Of a stretch of 64,000 bases of DNA, positions 31,915 through 42,739 are shown one piece after another (positions within the stretch are counted from its first letter, which is position 1; every line of letters begins with the position of its first letter). Both the position numbers and the translations under genes were made by a program. The notes beneath the pieces are model-generated. The model worked only from the letters and a program-made list of their open reading frames with translations. It was not told where the DNA came from and made no database searches. Source of the stretch: Capra hircus. Lineage: Eukaryota; Chordata; Mammalia; Artiodactyla; Bovidae. The stretch is from contig NC_030817.1 of the NCBI RefSeq assembly GCF_001704415.2, forward strand, positions 53,801,550 to 53,865,549, given 5' to 3'.

Positions 31915-32055
31915 TCTAGTGAAGAGCACTTTCATAAGTGTTTATTCATCTGGCCCTCACAGTCACCCTGAGTAGCTGATGCCTTGCTATAATGTGACCT
32001 GGCTAGTATGTGCAGGGTTGAGATGAGAACTCTCTTATGCCATGCTCCCAGGCAA
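31915..32055 (+). mobile_element. MIR SINE fragment
   Basis: GAGCACTTTCATAAGTGTTT, ATTCATCTGGCCCTCACAGT, CACCCTGAGTAGCTGATG and CTAGTATGTGCAGGGTTGAG follow sense MIR. Confidence 0.55.
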
Positions 32056-32653
32056 CAAAAGGCAGCTATTCCTCACTTAAAAAGTGTTAGAAATCTTTTT
32101 TCTTTAATTCCTAGGAATGGATCATTTCTCTAAACTGCCTTCTGTTTTATATAATTTGACAGCATGCATCATGGTGTTTTAGACTCTCCACAGTCTAGTA
32201 GCCCTGCAGAAGGAAATGGCACTCAGATTTAAGGGGACAGAAGGATCTAGAGGAATTCTAGGTCTCTGAGCTCTCCTCAACAGGTACCCTAAGCTGCCCT
32301 AAAAACAGTTCCATAGTTTTAGGATGGGAAAGATAATAATTCATGGAGATGGTTAATTTTAAATTATTTTCACTCTAGATTTTATCTTGGTTCCAGTTGG
32401 TGACTATCCCAGCTGCCATTAACATGGAAAGTGACCAGCCCAGAGAGATAGGAACTGAGCATTTTATGAATATCTTTTATGTACAAATAGTTAACCTCTT
32501 TGGGAATTTTCTAAGCCTGTGGACTCTCCATTATTCAAAGGCAGCATTTGATTTTTACTCTCCCTGAGGTTCCCCGCTATGGGTCTTGGCATTTGTCTTC
32601 CCTGTAAAGGTTAGGATAAGAGGGAAGAGGGAAAAGTAGAGAGACATTCAAAA
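32056..32653. other. Unique non-coding stretch, nothing recognised
   Basis: No repeat or exon recognised. Confidence 0.4.
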
Positions 32654-32664
32654 CTGTTTATCTG

Positions 32665-32801
32665 GGACGTCACTGGCAGTCCAGTGGTCAGGACTTCTCA
32701 CTTCCACTGCAGGGAGCATGGGTTAAATTCCTAGTCAAAGAATTAAGATCCCACATGCCACATGGCACAGCCAAAACAGAACAAACAGAAAAGCCTCCAA
32801 G
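32665..32801 (+). mobile_element. CHR-type SINE, short form, with 11-bp TSD
   Basis: GGACGTCACTGGCAGTCCAG, CTTCCACTGCAGGGAGCATG, TTAAATTCCTAGTCAAAGAA and CACATGCCACATGGCACAGC, then an A-rich tail. Flanks CTGTTTATCTG (32654-32664) and CTATTTATCTG (32802-32812) agree at 10 of 11 bases. Confidence 0.9.
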
Positions 32802-32812
32802 CTATTTATCTG

Positions 32813-33364
32813 TTAACATTAACAATGCGATGTATACATTGGCAGAGAAAAGTGGGCAAGAGAAAGCAAAACTAATAACAGACAAGAAAGCCAATTTTCC
32901 AATAGGGAGTGAGATTTCCTTCAGAGGACAAGGATCTCTCAGACCCAGTCTTAAGGACCAACACACTGTGGGAGGAGGGCACTGTAGAAAAATGTTGAAA
33001 GCGATATGGCAGGCACCACTGGAGTTGAAACTGCATCCTCTCCCACCAAAGAAACACAAGGCATGGAGAGTGACAGGCATGTTTTGCAGTAGCAGAAGAA
33101 ACAAGAAGAGGCACTTGTATGAGTTTGCATGTTATTTTAGTGAAGTGACAACAGGACAGCTTCTCTTCTGCAAGCTTGCCCAGAACAGCTTTTTAAAGGG
33201 GGGTGCATGAACTGTATGAGTTTGCTACTAGATTCTGAGGTCAAAACCTTAATTAGAGTCACGACTATATTATACATCTGTTTGTGTAACTGTTCAATTA
33301 GGAGTGTAATAGCTGGGACAGAGATCTTAATGAGCTTCTAGTGTCGTGATGCCTCAAGACTGCC
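32813..33364. other. Unique non-coding stretch, nothing recognised
   Basis: A 151-codon plus frame (32755-33210) starts inside the CHR SINE and shows no domain. It is opposed by antisense frames of 100 and 80 codons. Treated as chance. Confidence 0.4.
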
Positions 33365-33384
33365 TTTTTTTTTTTTTTTTTTTT
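33365..33384. repeat. Poly(T) tract, 20 T
   Basis: A pure T20 run. It is not attached to any SINE or LINE that I recognise, so it may be the tail of an antisense retrocopy (see next entry). Confidence 0.95.
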
Positions 33385-33600
33385 GGTTATTGTTATTATT
33401 AAGCATTCATACAGGCTTTTTCCACTCTGCAGTCCAATTATTCTGCTTCTCCCTTCAGACAGCTTCTAGTGCAAGGCCAAGTTTCTGTAGGTTGATGACT
33501 GTGCATTAATGACAGCTTTCCCCTCGTCGTCTTCATGGTGAGTTTGTCAACAGCTTCTTGGATCTACCCTTTGGTCAATGGAAACCTCTGGGAATGTTGG
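33365..33600 (-). pseudogene. Candidate processed retrocopy, source unknown
   Basis: Immediately behind the T20 run lies about 215 bp of non-repeat sequence. Read on the minus strand it has moderate GC content, contains GACGACGAGG (CpG-bearing, unusual locally) and ends in an A20 tail. That layout fits a 5'-truncated mRNA retrocopy. I could not recognise a parent gene in any frame, the best frame has two stops, there is no clear AATAAA just before the tail, and no TSD was found. A simple T-tract is the alternative. Confidence 0.2.
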
Positions 33601-33609
33601 GTCATAGGG

Positions 33610-33715
33610 TGAATTTTTTTTGAGAAAACTGGTTCAGAAAGACCAAGTGACTCCCTGATATGGTACAGACAGTGACAGAACCAGGGCTGAGATCTGACTC
33701 GCCATGAGCAAAACA
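33610..33715 (+). mobile_element. MIR SINE fragment
   Basis: GAGAAAACTGGTTCAGAAAG, ACCAAGTGACTCCCTGATAT and AACCAGGGCTGAGATCTGAC follow the second half of sense MIR. Confidence 0.55.
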
Positions 33716-33794
33716 ATCAAGACACAGGTACACATCGCAGTGAGGTCATCTTATGGCTACAATATAGGCAAGTAACCCAAAGGGATAATTTATC

Positions 33795-33811
33795 AAAAAA
33801 AAAAAAAAAAA
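33795..33811. repeat. Poly(A) tract, 17 A
   Basis: Pure A17. No retroelement is recognised upstream of it. Confidence 0.95.
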
Positions 33812-34054
33812 GAGCAGCAGAATTCCCTTCCAAAGACGTTGTTTTGTTGGTCTTAACTCAATAGGTGTCAATACTGAATTTTTCTCTCCTCTTCACTACT
33901 TAGACTTGAGAACAGTTAAAGAGGATAGTTACATTCTGAGTTAAACAAAAGCGGCAGCACTCAAACATATGCTGATTTAAGCAAATACGGTCTATGAAAT
34001 CTGTACTCATTAAACTTCACAGATGGGGATGAGGTTGTTTTTGTTTGTTTTAGG

Positions 34055-34200
34055 AAATGGTTCTCTGCCTCAGTTTCCTTATATGTAAAACTGGCATAAT
34101 AAGGGCAACTTCATTCCTGGATTACTGGGAAGATTAAATAAAATAATATAGTTAAACTGTTTAAGATACCTGGCACTCAGTCGCAATCAATTTGAGTCCC
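34055..34200 (-). mobile_element. MIR SINE fragment
   Basis: TCTCTGCCTCAGTTTCCTTA, TATGTAAAACTGGCATAATA, GGGAAGATTAAATAAAATAA and ATACCTGGCACTCAGTCGCA follow antisense MIR through to its end. Confidence 0.65.
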
Positions 34201-34954
34201 TTTTGTTTTCTTCTTTTCATTTTCACAAAAGGATAGCCAGAAGATTCTGCATGCCAACCAATCAGAATCAGTTTTGTATTTGTAGGAGGAGGTAGAGAGA
34301 AATGGGTGGCAAGCTAGGGGTGGTGCATGTGCTACTATTTTTAGATGATTTAAAAGAAAAAAAAAATTTATACCAGAGTTTGTGAAGATGACTGTTGAGA
34401 AAAAAACAATGATCCTATTATAAGTTAATAAAGCAATTCATTTATGATGGGTTATTCAGTGCTTGAAGAATGAATTTCTCTCAAATATTCTCTTCAAAAT
34501 CCATTTATTGCCCAAGATAAATTGAAGGATAGTGTCACATTTTGAAAAATGTTATTTTATTGGCCATAATTTTTCACGGTTCCAATGGGGACCTGGTGAC
34601 AGCCCAACACAGCAAGTGTCCTTCATGTTGCCAACCTTTCTTTTTCTATAAAGCTGAATTGTCCTGGGACCACTCAAAATGTGATTTATTTGTCCCTGGG
34701 CCAGTAGAAGGTTCCATGTAGGTGAAAATGGATGTTTGGATAGTCGGAGAGAAATGGAATTGAGACCCGCAGGTTGATTTACTCAGTGGAAAGAGGTAAG
34801 TAACTTAGGAACATCAGACCACTCCACATTCTGACTACCTGGAGTTCTGAATGATCCATGTGCCTTGGAGATACACATGGACTTATATGTGATCTATCAG
34901 GAAGGAAGGAAGCAGGGGCACAATAAGAGCATCCTGGTGCTAGGCCTTGTACTT
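34201..34954. other. Unique non-coding stretch, AT-rich
   Basis: The part 34330-34580 is strongly AT-rich without being a simple repeat, and contains several ATTA/TTTAT words. No repeat family is recognised. Confidence 0.4.
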
Positions 34955-35080
34955 GTATTTGGTATACATTTACTCACTCAGTAATTGCAACAGTCTAGTG
35001 AAGCCTGGGGTTACTGAGGCTAGAACATGTGTTCAAAGTCACAGACCGTCAAGTACCGCCAGCACAGGGTTTGTCCCAAA
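34955..35080 (+). mobile_element. MIR SINE, decayed
   Basis: CATTTACTCACTCAGTAATT, GCCTGGGGTTACTGAGGC and TGTTCAAAGTCACAGACCGT parallel sense MIR. Confidence 0.45.
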
Positions 35081-35086
35081 TTTGGG

Positions 35087-35366
35087 CTCATTCAAAACGA
35101 TCATTATACTAAGTGAAGATAGAAAAAGAACAACAAATATCATATGATATCTCTTAAAGGTAGAATCTAAAGTAGGACACAAATGAACTTATCTAGGATA
35201 CAGAAGCAGACTCAGAGACATAGAGAACAGATCCGTGGTTGCCAAAGGGGGTAGGAATAGTGGAGGGATGGATTAGGAGTTTGGAATTAGCAGTGCAAAC
35301 CACTGTACATAGAATGGATAAACAACAAGGCCCTGCTGTATAGCACAAGGAATTGTATTCATTATT
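35087..35366 (+). mobile_element. L1 3' UTR, left of CHR SINE
   Basis: ATACTAAGTGAAGATAGAAA, ATCATATGATATCTCTTAAA, GACACAAATGAACTTATCTA, AGACTCAGAGACATAGAGAA and AAGGCCCTGCTGTATAGCAC follow the L1 3' UTR in sense. Continues after the SINE at 35721. Confidence 0.9.
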
Positions 35367-35375
35367 CTGTGATAA

Positions 35376-35711
35376 GAACCTCCTCGGTGGCTCAGTGGTA
35401 AAGAATCCAGCTGCCAAAGTAGGAGGGACGGGTTTGATCCCCGATCCAGGACGATCCCACATGCCGCAGAGCACCTGAGCTGGTTTACCACATTTATTTA
35501 GCCTGTGCTCTAGAGCCCAGGATCAGCAACTACGGAGCCCACATGCCCTAGAGCCTGCCCTTTGCAACAAAAGAAGCCGCTGCAACGAGAAGCCCGCACA
35601 CCCTAACTAGAGAGTAGCCCCTACTCGCCACAGCTAGAGGAAAGCGCTCACAGCAATGAAGACCCAGCACAGCCAAACATAAATAAATAAACGAAGTATT
35701 TTTTAAAAATC
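35376..35711 (+). mobile_element. CHR-type SINE, long form, with 9-bp TSD, inside L1
   Basis: GAACCTCCTCGGTGGCTCAG, GGGTTTGATCCCCGATCCAG, ATCCCACATGCCGCAGAGCA, TAGAGCCTGCCCTTTGCAAC, GAAGACCCAGCACAGCCAAA and an (AAAT)n tail. Flanks CTGTGATAA (35367-35375) and CTATGATAA (35712-35720) agree at 8 of 9. An inner stretch near 35475-35500 (CTGGTTTACCACATTTATTT) departs from the usual CHR sequence. Confidence 0.93.
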
Positions 35712-35720
35712 CTATGATAA

Positions 35721-35842
35721 ACTACCATGGAAAAGAATATGAAAAATAGAGTATATATGTATAACTGAGTCGCTCTGCTGTACATCCAAAATTAACATAT
35801 CATAAATCAACTATACTTCAATAAAATAAATTATTTTAAAAA
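35721..35842 (+). mobile_element. L1 3' terminus, right of CHR SINE
   Basis: CATGGAAAAGAATATGAAAA, TATATGTATAACTGAGTCGC, TCTGCTGTACATCC and AAATCAACTATACTTCAATA end in an A-rich tail, continuing the L1 from 35087. Confidence 0.92.
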
Positions 35843-35864
35843 AGGACCACGATGCTACCATTAC

Positions 35865-36045
35865 TGTGGACACTTTGCCTTATCTCATCCCTTCCTTTGG
35901 GAACTATATGAGGCATCCACTTTCACAATGCATTTGCTATTGTGGGGAGAAAACAAGAGGCTAGAGAAACTCAGGATAAAATGAATGGAGGTATGTATCA
36001 ATCTTAGTTTTGCCACTGCCTGGTCCAGTGCTTTTTCCACCACAC
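35865..36045 (+). mobile_element. MIR SINE, decayed
   Basis: CACTTTGCCTTATCTCATCC, GAACTATATGAGGCATCCA, AACAAGAGGCTAGAGAAACT and TGGTCCAGTGCTTTTTCCAC are in sense MIR order. Confidence 0.5.
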
Positions 36046-36104
36046 TTCAGTCTCAGAGATGAGGAAGGAAGATGTCAGACAGACCTGATGAACCCTGCAC
36101 AGGG

Positions 36105-36260
36105 CTAGTTGTCAGAGAAACTGGGTTCCAGCCAGTCTGTAAAGGTGCAACCTGGCCCTCCACTTCCTCACACCTCTGTTTCCTCACCTGTCAAGTGAGG
36201 AGGTTGAATGAGATGATTTCCAAGGTCTCTTTCAGCTGGAATATCCCATTATTCTATTAT
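36105..36260 (-). mobile_element. MIR-family SINE (MIRc-like)
   Basis: CCTCTGTTTCCTCACCTGTC, AAGTGAGGAGGTTGAATGAG, ATGATTTCCAAGGTCTCTTT and CAGCTGGAATATCCCATTAT follow the antisense MIRc pattern. Confidence 0.65.
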
Positions 36261-37052
36261 CTTTGTGCTCTGATAAATAGAAGCTGGTAGCCCTGGGCTT
36301 ATGAATATTAACTGGGGCAAACAAGTGAAATTACTTTATGAAAACAGAGCTGTGATTGCTGCTTGGAGCCAAATTCGCCTTAGGAGACTCACTCTAAGCA
36401 TTGGTAATGGGATTTCTGATGGCTCCTTGGCCACAGCGTACAATTGCCCTGCAGTTTCACTTCCCAGTTGGTGCCAAGGGTGAGTATCCTCCATGGACAC
36501 ATGAAAGTGAAGCACAACACAGTTTAAGTAAAGAAATAAATCAGCCACGTTCAGCCTGACTCATCTTGCATCCATCTTCTTCCCAATGTTTGTTCAGTCC
36601 AGCTCAGTGCAAAGGCCAATCCACCGCATCCCTTTAAGGCTCAGTCCTCAGTGATAAGTTGTCTTTCTGAACCTTAAGAGATTCCGGCTCTCTACACTCT
36701 AAACATTTATAGTCTAGGACTCAGACATCTCTATATGTTTGAAAATCTGAGATTTATAATGAAGATCCTTCTTGACATAGATAATATTTCATGTTTTTGG
36801 ACGGGGTCAGGGGGAGGGGTGAGGTGAAATGGACTGAAGGCCACAGGCTACACACATGACCTTTATTGCCCTGTTTGCCAGATTTATTTTAATATTCTAC
36901 TCTTGGGTTTTAACAAAGGATGCTGCAAAAATGACCACATGAAGTATATTAATGCATATCCTATAGAAATTCTGCTGAGAAGTTAAGTCAGTTCTCTCAG
37001 TGCTTCCTAGGTGAAATCCTAGGAGCTAGATTTCTTTCACTATTTAATTTCA
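36261..37052. other. Unique non-coding stretch, nothing recognised
   Basis: No repeat or exon recognised. Confidence 0.4.
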
Positions 37053-37164
37053 GGAATACAATTGGGATACAATACTATCTCAATTCAATGATTATTTTGT
37101 TAATAAACTGGGATACAATTGGGATACAATACTATCCCAATTCAATGATTATTTTGTTAATAAA
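37053..37164. repeat. Tandem duplication, two 55-bp copies at 57-bp period
   Basis: The copies at 37053-37107 and 37110-37164 run from GATACAATTGGGATACAAT (first copy AATACAATTGGG..) to GATTATTTTGTTAATAAA and differ at about two positions. Each also contains a shorter internal repeat of GGGATACAATT. Not a transposon end. It looks like a local slippage or unequal-exchange duplication. Confidence 0.95.
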
Positions 37165-37604
37165 AGTTGTGAATTGACAAGAGTGTCTCTCCTTTTGTTT
37201 TGGTTGCCAAGAAGTCCAGGTCAAACAGGAAATGAACTGGAATCATCTTTTTTGTTCCATGTGATCCGTATGGTGTATTCTTAACTTGGTCATGATAGCT
37301 TTCAGTTTTACTTGTACTAGCTCTGATTTCTTTTATGCTTTGCCACAGCGGTATATCAGGAGCTTCCTTTTCCTAAGTTTTCTTCACTATTCCCTAAAAT
37401 GAAGTAAAATATAAATAAATAGATAAATAAAACCCACTGCTTCTTTGAGTCTGAAATGTGAGCATCATGCCTGAAATTCAGCAAATACTCAGTAAATACA
37501 TACTGCTTGATTTATGGGGAGACACAGCTCATAAAAAGTACTTTCTGAGAGACAGAGCTGCTTAGAGAAGAGAGGCATGGTTCCTGTCACTGAAAGTGTC
37601 TGTG
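37165..37604. other. Unique non-coding stretch
   Basis: Nothing is recognised except a short (ATAA)n tract at 37410-37432. Confidence 0.4.
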
Positions 37605-37795
37605 AAAAAACTGGGTAAGTGCTTCAGCCAGCTTACTGAGCTCCAGCATCTATCTATAAGGTGGGAATAATAGTATCTCCCTTTGAGGTTGTTGTGAACA
37701 GCATATGAGTTAGTGCATGTCAAGCACTCTAGCTCTTAGCACAGTGTCTGACACATACAGCGAGCCCTTGAAAAGAGCAGCAGTTATTATTAAAG
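37605..37795 (-). mobile_element. MIR SINE, well preserved
   Basis: GGGTAAGTGCTTCAGCCAGC, ATAAGGTGGGAATAATAGTA, TCTCCCTTTGAGGTTGTTGT, GAACAGCATATGAGTTAGTG and CTTAGCACAGTGTCTGACAC match antisense MIR closely. Confidence 0.75.
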
Positions 37796-38606
37796 AGGAC
37801 TCATGCACCGAAAGCCGTTTTATTAGCCTACGTTCACTTCCAAACCCAACCGTTCTGTTGGGTTAGCAAGCTTGCAGTCATCAGAAGAAGCTTAGACATG
37901 GAGTCACGGACCAACCCTGCCAGTGTGACTAGTGTGAGGATTTCCACAGCAGATGAGGGGCTGGAGGAGGAGCTGGATGAAGTACTTTGAGGCTTCTTTC
38001 CAATCCAAAGTTCATGATACTCAGATTTCAAATCTGTTCATTCAGAGGCAGTGTAAGGGCATTGGGAAAAGAAAAAAAAAGGATTCTGGGGTCATTTTAT
38101 AAGGCATTCTTTCTTCTTTCATGTGTAAATTTCATTTGGGACCTTATCAGTTGGATATGAAAGCATTTTCCAGGGAAAAATACCCAGGAAGACAAGAGTG
38201 GAGGAAACGTCGGACAGTGCTTCATGCCTTGCTGTCTAACTGTAAGGGAAGAGCTGTTTTCCCTGTGGCCTGCCACACACAGGCTGGCAACCTGGTTATT
38301 TCTGGGAAGGCACAGACCCCACGCTTCAACCTATGAAGCCGTCTGGATGCATGCCGAGCATGATGGACATTCCAATTTCATTACTGCCAACCTCACACTG
38401 CATCGCCCCATTATGCAACCCCGTTATTGTACAGTCAAAGTTTCCCCCACTGTGTGAAAGTAGTGTTCCTATGAAACCTTTAGAAAACTGAAATGATGTA
38501 AAGCGAAGAAGCAATCGCCTTAGGACGCATCTTGCTAACGGGTAGGGAAAATAAATCAAGGGAAAGCACAGATGCTCACAGCTAGAGGCTATGGTAGTCT
38601 GATGCT
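37796..38606. other. Unique non-coding stretch, nothing recognised
   Basis: No repeat or exon recognised. The serine run in the minus frame at 37834-38031 comes from a GGAGGAGGAGC tract. Confidence 0.4.
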
Positions 38607-38620
38607 AAGATGCTGAGCAT

Positions 38621-38826
38621 GCATGTGTGCATTCTCAGTTATGTCCTATGGACTGTGTAGCCCATCAGACTCTCCTGTCCATGTAGTTTTCCAGGCAAGA
38701 ATACTGGAGCAGGTTGCCATTTCCTTCTCTAGGGGATCTTCCCAACCCTGGGATCGAACCCACATCTCTTGTGTCTCCTGCATTGGCAGGTGGGTTCTTT
38801 ACCAGCTGAGCCACCAGGGGAAGCCC
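38621..38826 (-). mobile_element. Bov-tA SINE with 14-bp TSD
   Basis: GCATGTGTGCATTCTCAGTT (tail, with an internal deletion in the CGTGTCCGACTC block) to GAGCCACCAGGGGAAGCCC (head). The TSD AAGATGCTGAGCAT (38607-38620) / AAGATGCTGAGTAT (38827-38840) matches at 13 of 14. Confidence 0.96.
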
Positions 38827-38840
38827 AAGATGCTGAGTAT

Positions 38841-40169
38841 AGTTCCTGGGGAAGGAGCTTAGTGGGGCCACCCTTGGTGCTCAGGGGTACACACTACCTC
38901 TGTAAGATCCACTGCAAAACCAACACGGAACATACTTTTTCACTTTTCGCCCTTTTCTCTAATAGTGAAAATCCTCTTTGGATTTTTTTCTGCTGAATTT
39001 TTGAAAAGCAGGGGATACCTGATTTTGATGGTGGTGTCCTTCAGAAAATGTACCACATCTAAGAAAAATAACTCAAATGCTCAGTTCCCAGCATTTTGGC
39101 TGAAATGACCATGAAATGGCAGGGTCCCAATACAACCATGGTAACCACTTCCCACTGACCTTTGTCTAAGAAGTTGTCAGGTAGCTGAATGGGGGAGAAT
39201 GAATTGATGGGGAATTCTCCGGAGATGCAAAAGCCAGGCACTGATTTCATGATTTTAAAGATAGATTTTTCTTTTCCGTGAAAAGCCCAGAAGGAGTGTC
39301 TGTTTTAGAGGTTGGAACGATAGGGGTCATCCCAGTAGCGCACAATGTAGATGGTCCAAGTGTACCTGCATCTAAACGGGCAAGAAACGGCAATCCCAGG
39401 CATGAAGGATGGCTTTGAATTTCACACTCCTTGCTCAGTCAGTCCTTTGGTTGGAAACAGGACTGGCAATTTCTTGTTGGTAGAGCTTCTTGAAATATGA
39501 ATGGGCAGATCTGATGACAAACCTTGTCCAACCACATGATAGGTGCTATAAATATTTGTTAAAAGTGTCAAACTACTTCACTTGATCCAGGTTAGGGCTC
39601 TCCAAAAGCTCTTATAAAGCAGATTCTCCCGTCTTCAGATGGAGGTAAGAGAGGCTGGGAATAAATCTCAAAGGATAAGCAGGAAACTCTTAGTTACCCC
39701 TCTCTTTGAAAACCCACAAAATGGATAAGAAATTGCATAGGTGACCCTGACCCATGGAGTGCGCTGGTCCTGACAGCATATCATCCTCCCCTGGGCCCCT
39801 CTGGCTTTTGAGTGTGTTGTCTTTTCACCCCCTCCTTCCGTGCTCCCCTCCCCACAACCTGGAGAGTGGAGACAACTCAGCTAGGCCACAGTGTTGGACT
39901 CAGAGCTCTGAGTCATGGCAAGACAAAATGACTTTAGGACACTCTATCATTCTTCCTCGGCCTATTTATTTTTTCTTACCTGCTGCTGAACACTCATCAT
40001 GGTTGATTAGGCCAAAGAAAAGATGTCTCGGAAGTGATTTTTGCAACTATGGCATTAGAATTCAATCAGACCTCTGGCCAGGATTTCTTATTATTCATGA
40101 TTTCACTCATAAGGTGATGAGTAAGGCTAGGGTTATTCTGTTATCCGCAGAACTGGCTACAGAAACCAG
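38841..40169. other. Unique non-coding stretch
   Basis: No repeat or exon recognised. The 195-codon plus frame starting at 39754 begins here and continues into an L2 relic, so it is not a credible gene. Confidence 0.45.
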
Positions 40170-40255
40170 GTGCTATTTAGTGAGATATTTATTGAATGGC
40201 TGTTATGTGCCAAGCAGTATGCTAAGCACTGTGGGGATATACAAAGGTGAGTTAA
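40170..40255 (-). mobile_element. L2 LINE 3'-end relic
   Basis: GATATTTATTGAATGGCTGT, TATGTGCCAAGCAGTATGCT and GGGGATATACAAAGGTGAGT follow antisense L2. Confidence 0.55.
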
Positions 40256-41639
40256 ACATAAATCCTGTGCGCAAATTAATTGTACTAAATGAGGAGGAAT
40301 TAGCTGCCTACTTACATAACTGGAGAGGGAAGTGCATCTAAGATCCACAGGCAGAGACCTGGGGGATGTTAGAGGAGGCAATGATGAGTGTTTTCTTTAC
40401 GGGGATCCCCAGCTTGCATAAAAGAGGGAGCTCAGATGCTGGTCCTTGATGAATCAAAAGAACCTGGACATGGGACGTGGGAAGGTGGTGGTGGTGGTGC
40501 AGTGGCAGCAATCATGGGAGCAGAGGGATCTTCTGCCAGGAAATGTCAGTGTCCCAAAGGCGAAAAATATTCTTTCCTGCTGCATGAGGCAGGCAGTTGA
40601 TGACTGTGTGTGTGGAAATGCTCGAACACTTTTGCTTAGAGACCTGCCAGTTGTCACAAAAGCAGAAGACCTGGCAATGACCTGAGCTTCCTCCTCTCAC
40701 TGAGTGTTCTGGTTCTCAGTAGTCACCTGCACACTGTGCTCGCTCAGTCCTCATCCTCACTAGTCAGAGATGCATCCTCGATACAGCAAATTATCTGTCC
40801 CTGGGACGGTAGAACACGCCTGACTCTGACCCTCGTGGGAGACACAGCCTCATGTCACTCTTTTCTAAGACAATCAATGTGCTCTTCTGCCAAGAAGTAT
40901 TTTTTGAACAACTTCCTAACTCTTTCAGTTACTCCATCAGTCCTGTCATAAGACACACCTGACTTGTTTGTCAGAAAATTTGAGACGCAGAGACTCTACT
41001 AGCCTGTGGAAATACAGCCAGCCCCTTTCTACTCCAAAGTGAGAACTTTTGGAAATGGCACATCAGAAGAAGCCTGGGAAGTGGTAATTAGAAGGGGCTC
41101 CAGCGCACAACAGGTCTAGGGAAGAAGACGGTTGGAGAGATTCAGGCAACAGACGTTGGGCATATTTTCCCAAATTACATTCCTGCTGCAGATCAAAGTT
41201 TTTTTTTTAATCAACCACACCAAAGCGTAAGTTTGGAGGCCAAACTCTTCAAGGCACTTAAGAAGTATTTGGTAACTTTCCTGTTAAATTTGGAGTTCAG
41301 CTTACAAGCCCAAGTTGTACTACGTGACCTAGCAAACAAAGCATTGCTTATGGGACTAGAAGCCTGCATCTACATAAGGTTTGAAGTATTTTATGAGCAC
41401 CACCTGTTTCAAGAGGTCATGGCTAGCCAAACCTATAATACCTGCCATATCACCATGTCAGATTTTGACTCACCCAATTTTTGTCTGCCTTGCTGAAACC
41501 ATTCTGCCTAGGAAAGCTCACGAAGGGAATGTAGCACCTACATCACAAAGGTATTACTACATAAAAAGGATAACCTCGTCCTTCTATAGAAGTGTCTCTC
41601 TTCAGTTTCACCAGGTTTAAAGCCTCTTATGCAGAATAG
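40256..41639. other. Unique non-coding stretch
   Basis: A short GGTGGTGGTGGTGGTG run lies near 40483-40498. Otherwise nothing is recognised. Frames of up to 87 codons show no domains. Confidence 0.45.
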
Positions 41640-41950
41640 TCAGTTTCCATAAACCACAATCACATATAATTAAAAATATTAAGGATGCAATGAAGTAAAT
41701 AAATGTATAAGTGCAATGAGATACCCTATATTGGATCCTGGAATAGAAAAAGGACATTAAAAAACAAAGAAATTCAAATCAAGTCTGGACTTTGGTTAAA
41801 TAGTAATATGCCAGTGTTAATTTCTGAATTTTAACAAGTGAATCATTATTATGACGTTAACAATAGAGGAAACTAGGTGAAGGGATACAGGAACTCTCTG
41901 CAGCTCTGTGTAAATCTAAAATTATTCTAAAATGAACAGTTTATTACAAA
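41640..41950 (+). mobile_element. L1M 3' UTR fragment
   Basis: GGAATAGAAAAAGGACATTA, TTCAAATCAAGTCTGGACTT, AATATGCCAGTGTTAATTTC, GAGGAAACTAGGTGAAGGGA, TACAGGAACTCTCTGCAGC and AAATCTAAAATTATTCTAAA follow the 3' UTR of older mammalian L1s. Confidence 0.78.
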
Positions 41951-42089
41951 ACTTGAAGGATGAACTTATACTTTGGAGAATAAGTCAGTGGCTCTAAGGG
42001 AATCTCTCAACAAGTGTATGTGCCAGAGCAGAGAGAACCCCAGCTTGGGAGATAGGGACTCTGTGTCAAAGGCTCAGGAATACCTATAA

Positions 42090-42220
42090 TTAGTGAGGAC
42101 CCTGGATCAGCCATGTAATCTCCTGTAGCAGTCACCTCTGAGAGGTTCTGCATCTGCCACAGGAGCATTATGAGGACCAAATGCAATGATGCTTCAGAGA
42201 ATTCACTGAAAACCTAAAAC
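42090..42220 (-). mobile_element. Possible MIR SINE
   Basis: CCTCTGAGAGGTTCTGCATC and GCATTATGAGGACCAAATGC, AATGATGC resemble the later half of antisense MIR. Confidence 0.4.
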
Positions 42221-42739
42221 CACAACAGACTGGAAAGGTAGTCTGAACAAGCCACTGTGCAACATTTAGAGACACGATGGGAAAGCGTATAGAGAGGAAA
42301 TTGTTTGATCTCAACTCTGGAAGCTGTACAAGAGCAAGTTTTCAAATGGTCCCCAAGAGAAGACACCAGAGCGGCTTCAAGGCGCACAGAGGGGATTCAG
42401 CGGCCAAGGGCAAAGCAGGGCAGCGACAGCAGCAAAGGTTTTCTTTACCAGCTCCTAGAAGCTCTGAGAATCCAGAGTGAAATCACCCCACTATCTAGTG
42501 ATGAAAGAGGTGGTTCCTTCACAGGCAGAGGGACTCCTGCTGCCCCAAACTCTAGCAGCACTGCTTGCTGAATTGTCATTCCAACAAGTCAGTTCATTCC
42601 CTCTGGCAGGACATCCAGTCATTCTTTCAGGGTGCCCCCCACCTAGACTGTCACGTGCAACTGCTTAGCAAGACCCGAAGGTCCTTCTCCCCTGCTCGTC
42701 TCCTGTTCTCTCCTCACACCCAGCCATTATCTCCCATTT
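42221..42739. other. Unique non-coding stretch, nothing recognised
   Basis: No repeat or exon recognised. Confidence 0.4.

Noticed and set aside
37053..37164. CRISPR array
   Set aside because: Only two directly adjacent copies with no spacers, in a mammalian genome.
39754..40341. 195-codon plus-strand open frame, the longest in the window
   Set aside because: Its 3' half runs through an antisense L2 relic (40170-40255), it has no recognisable domain, and its start has no supporting context. Most likely chance. A transcript or cross-species reading-frame conservation would be needed to revive it.
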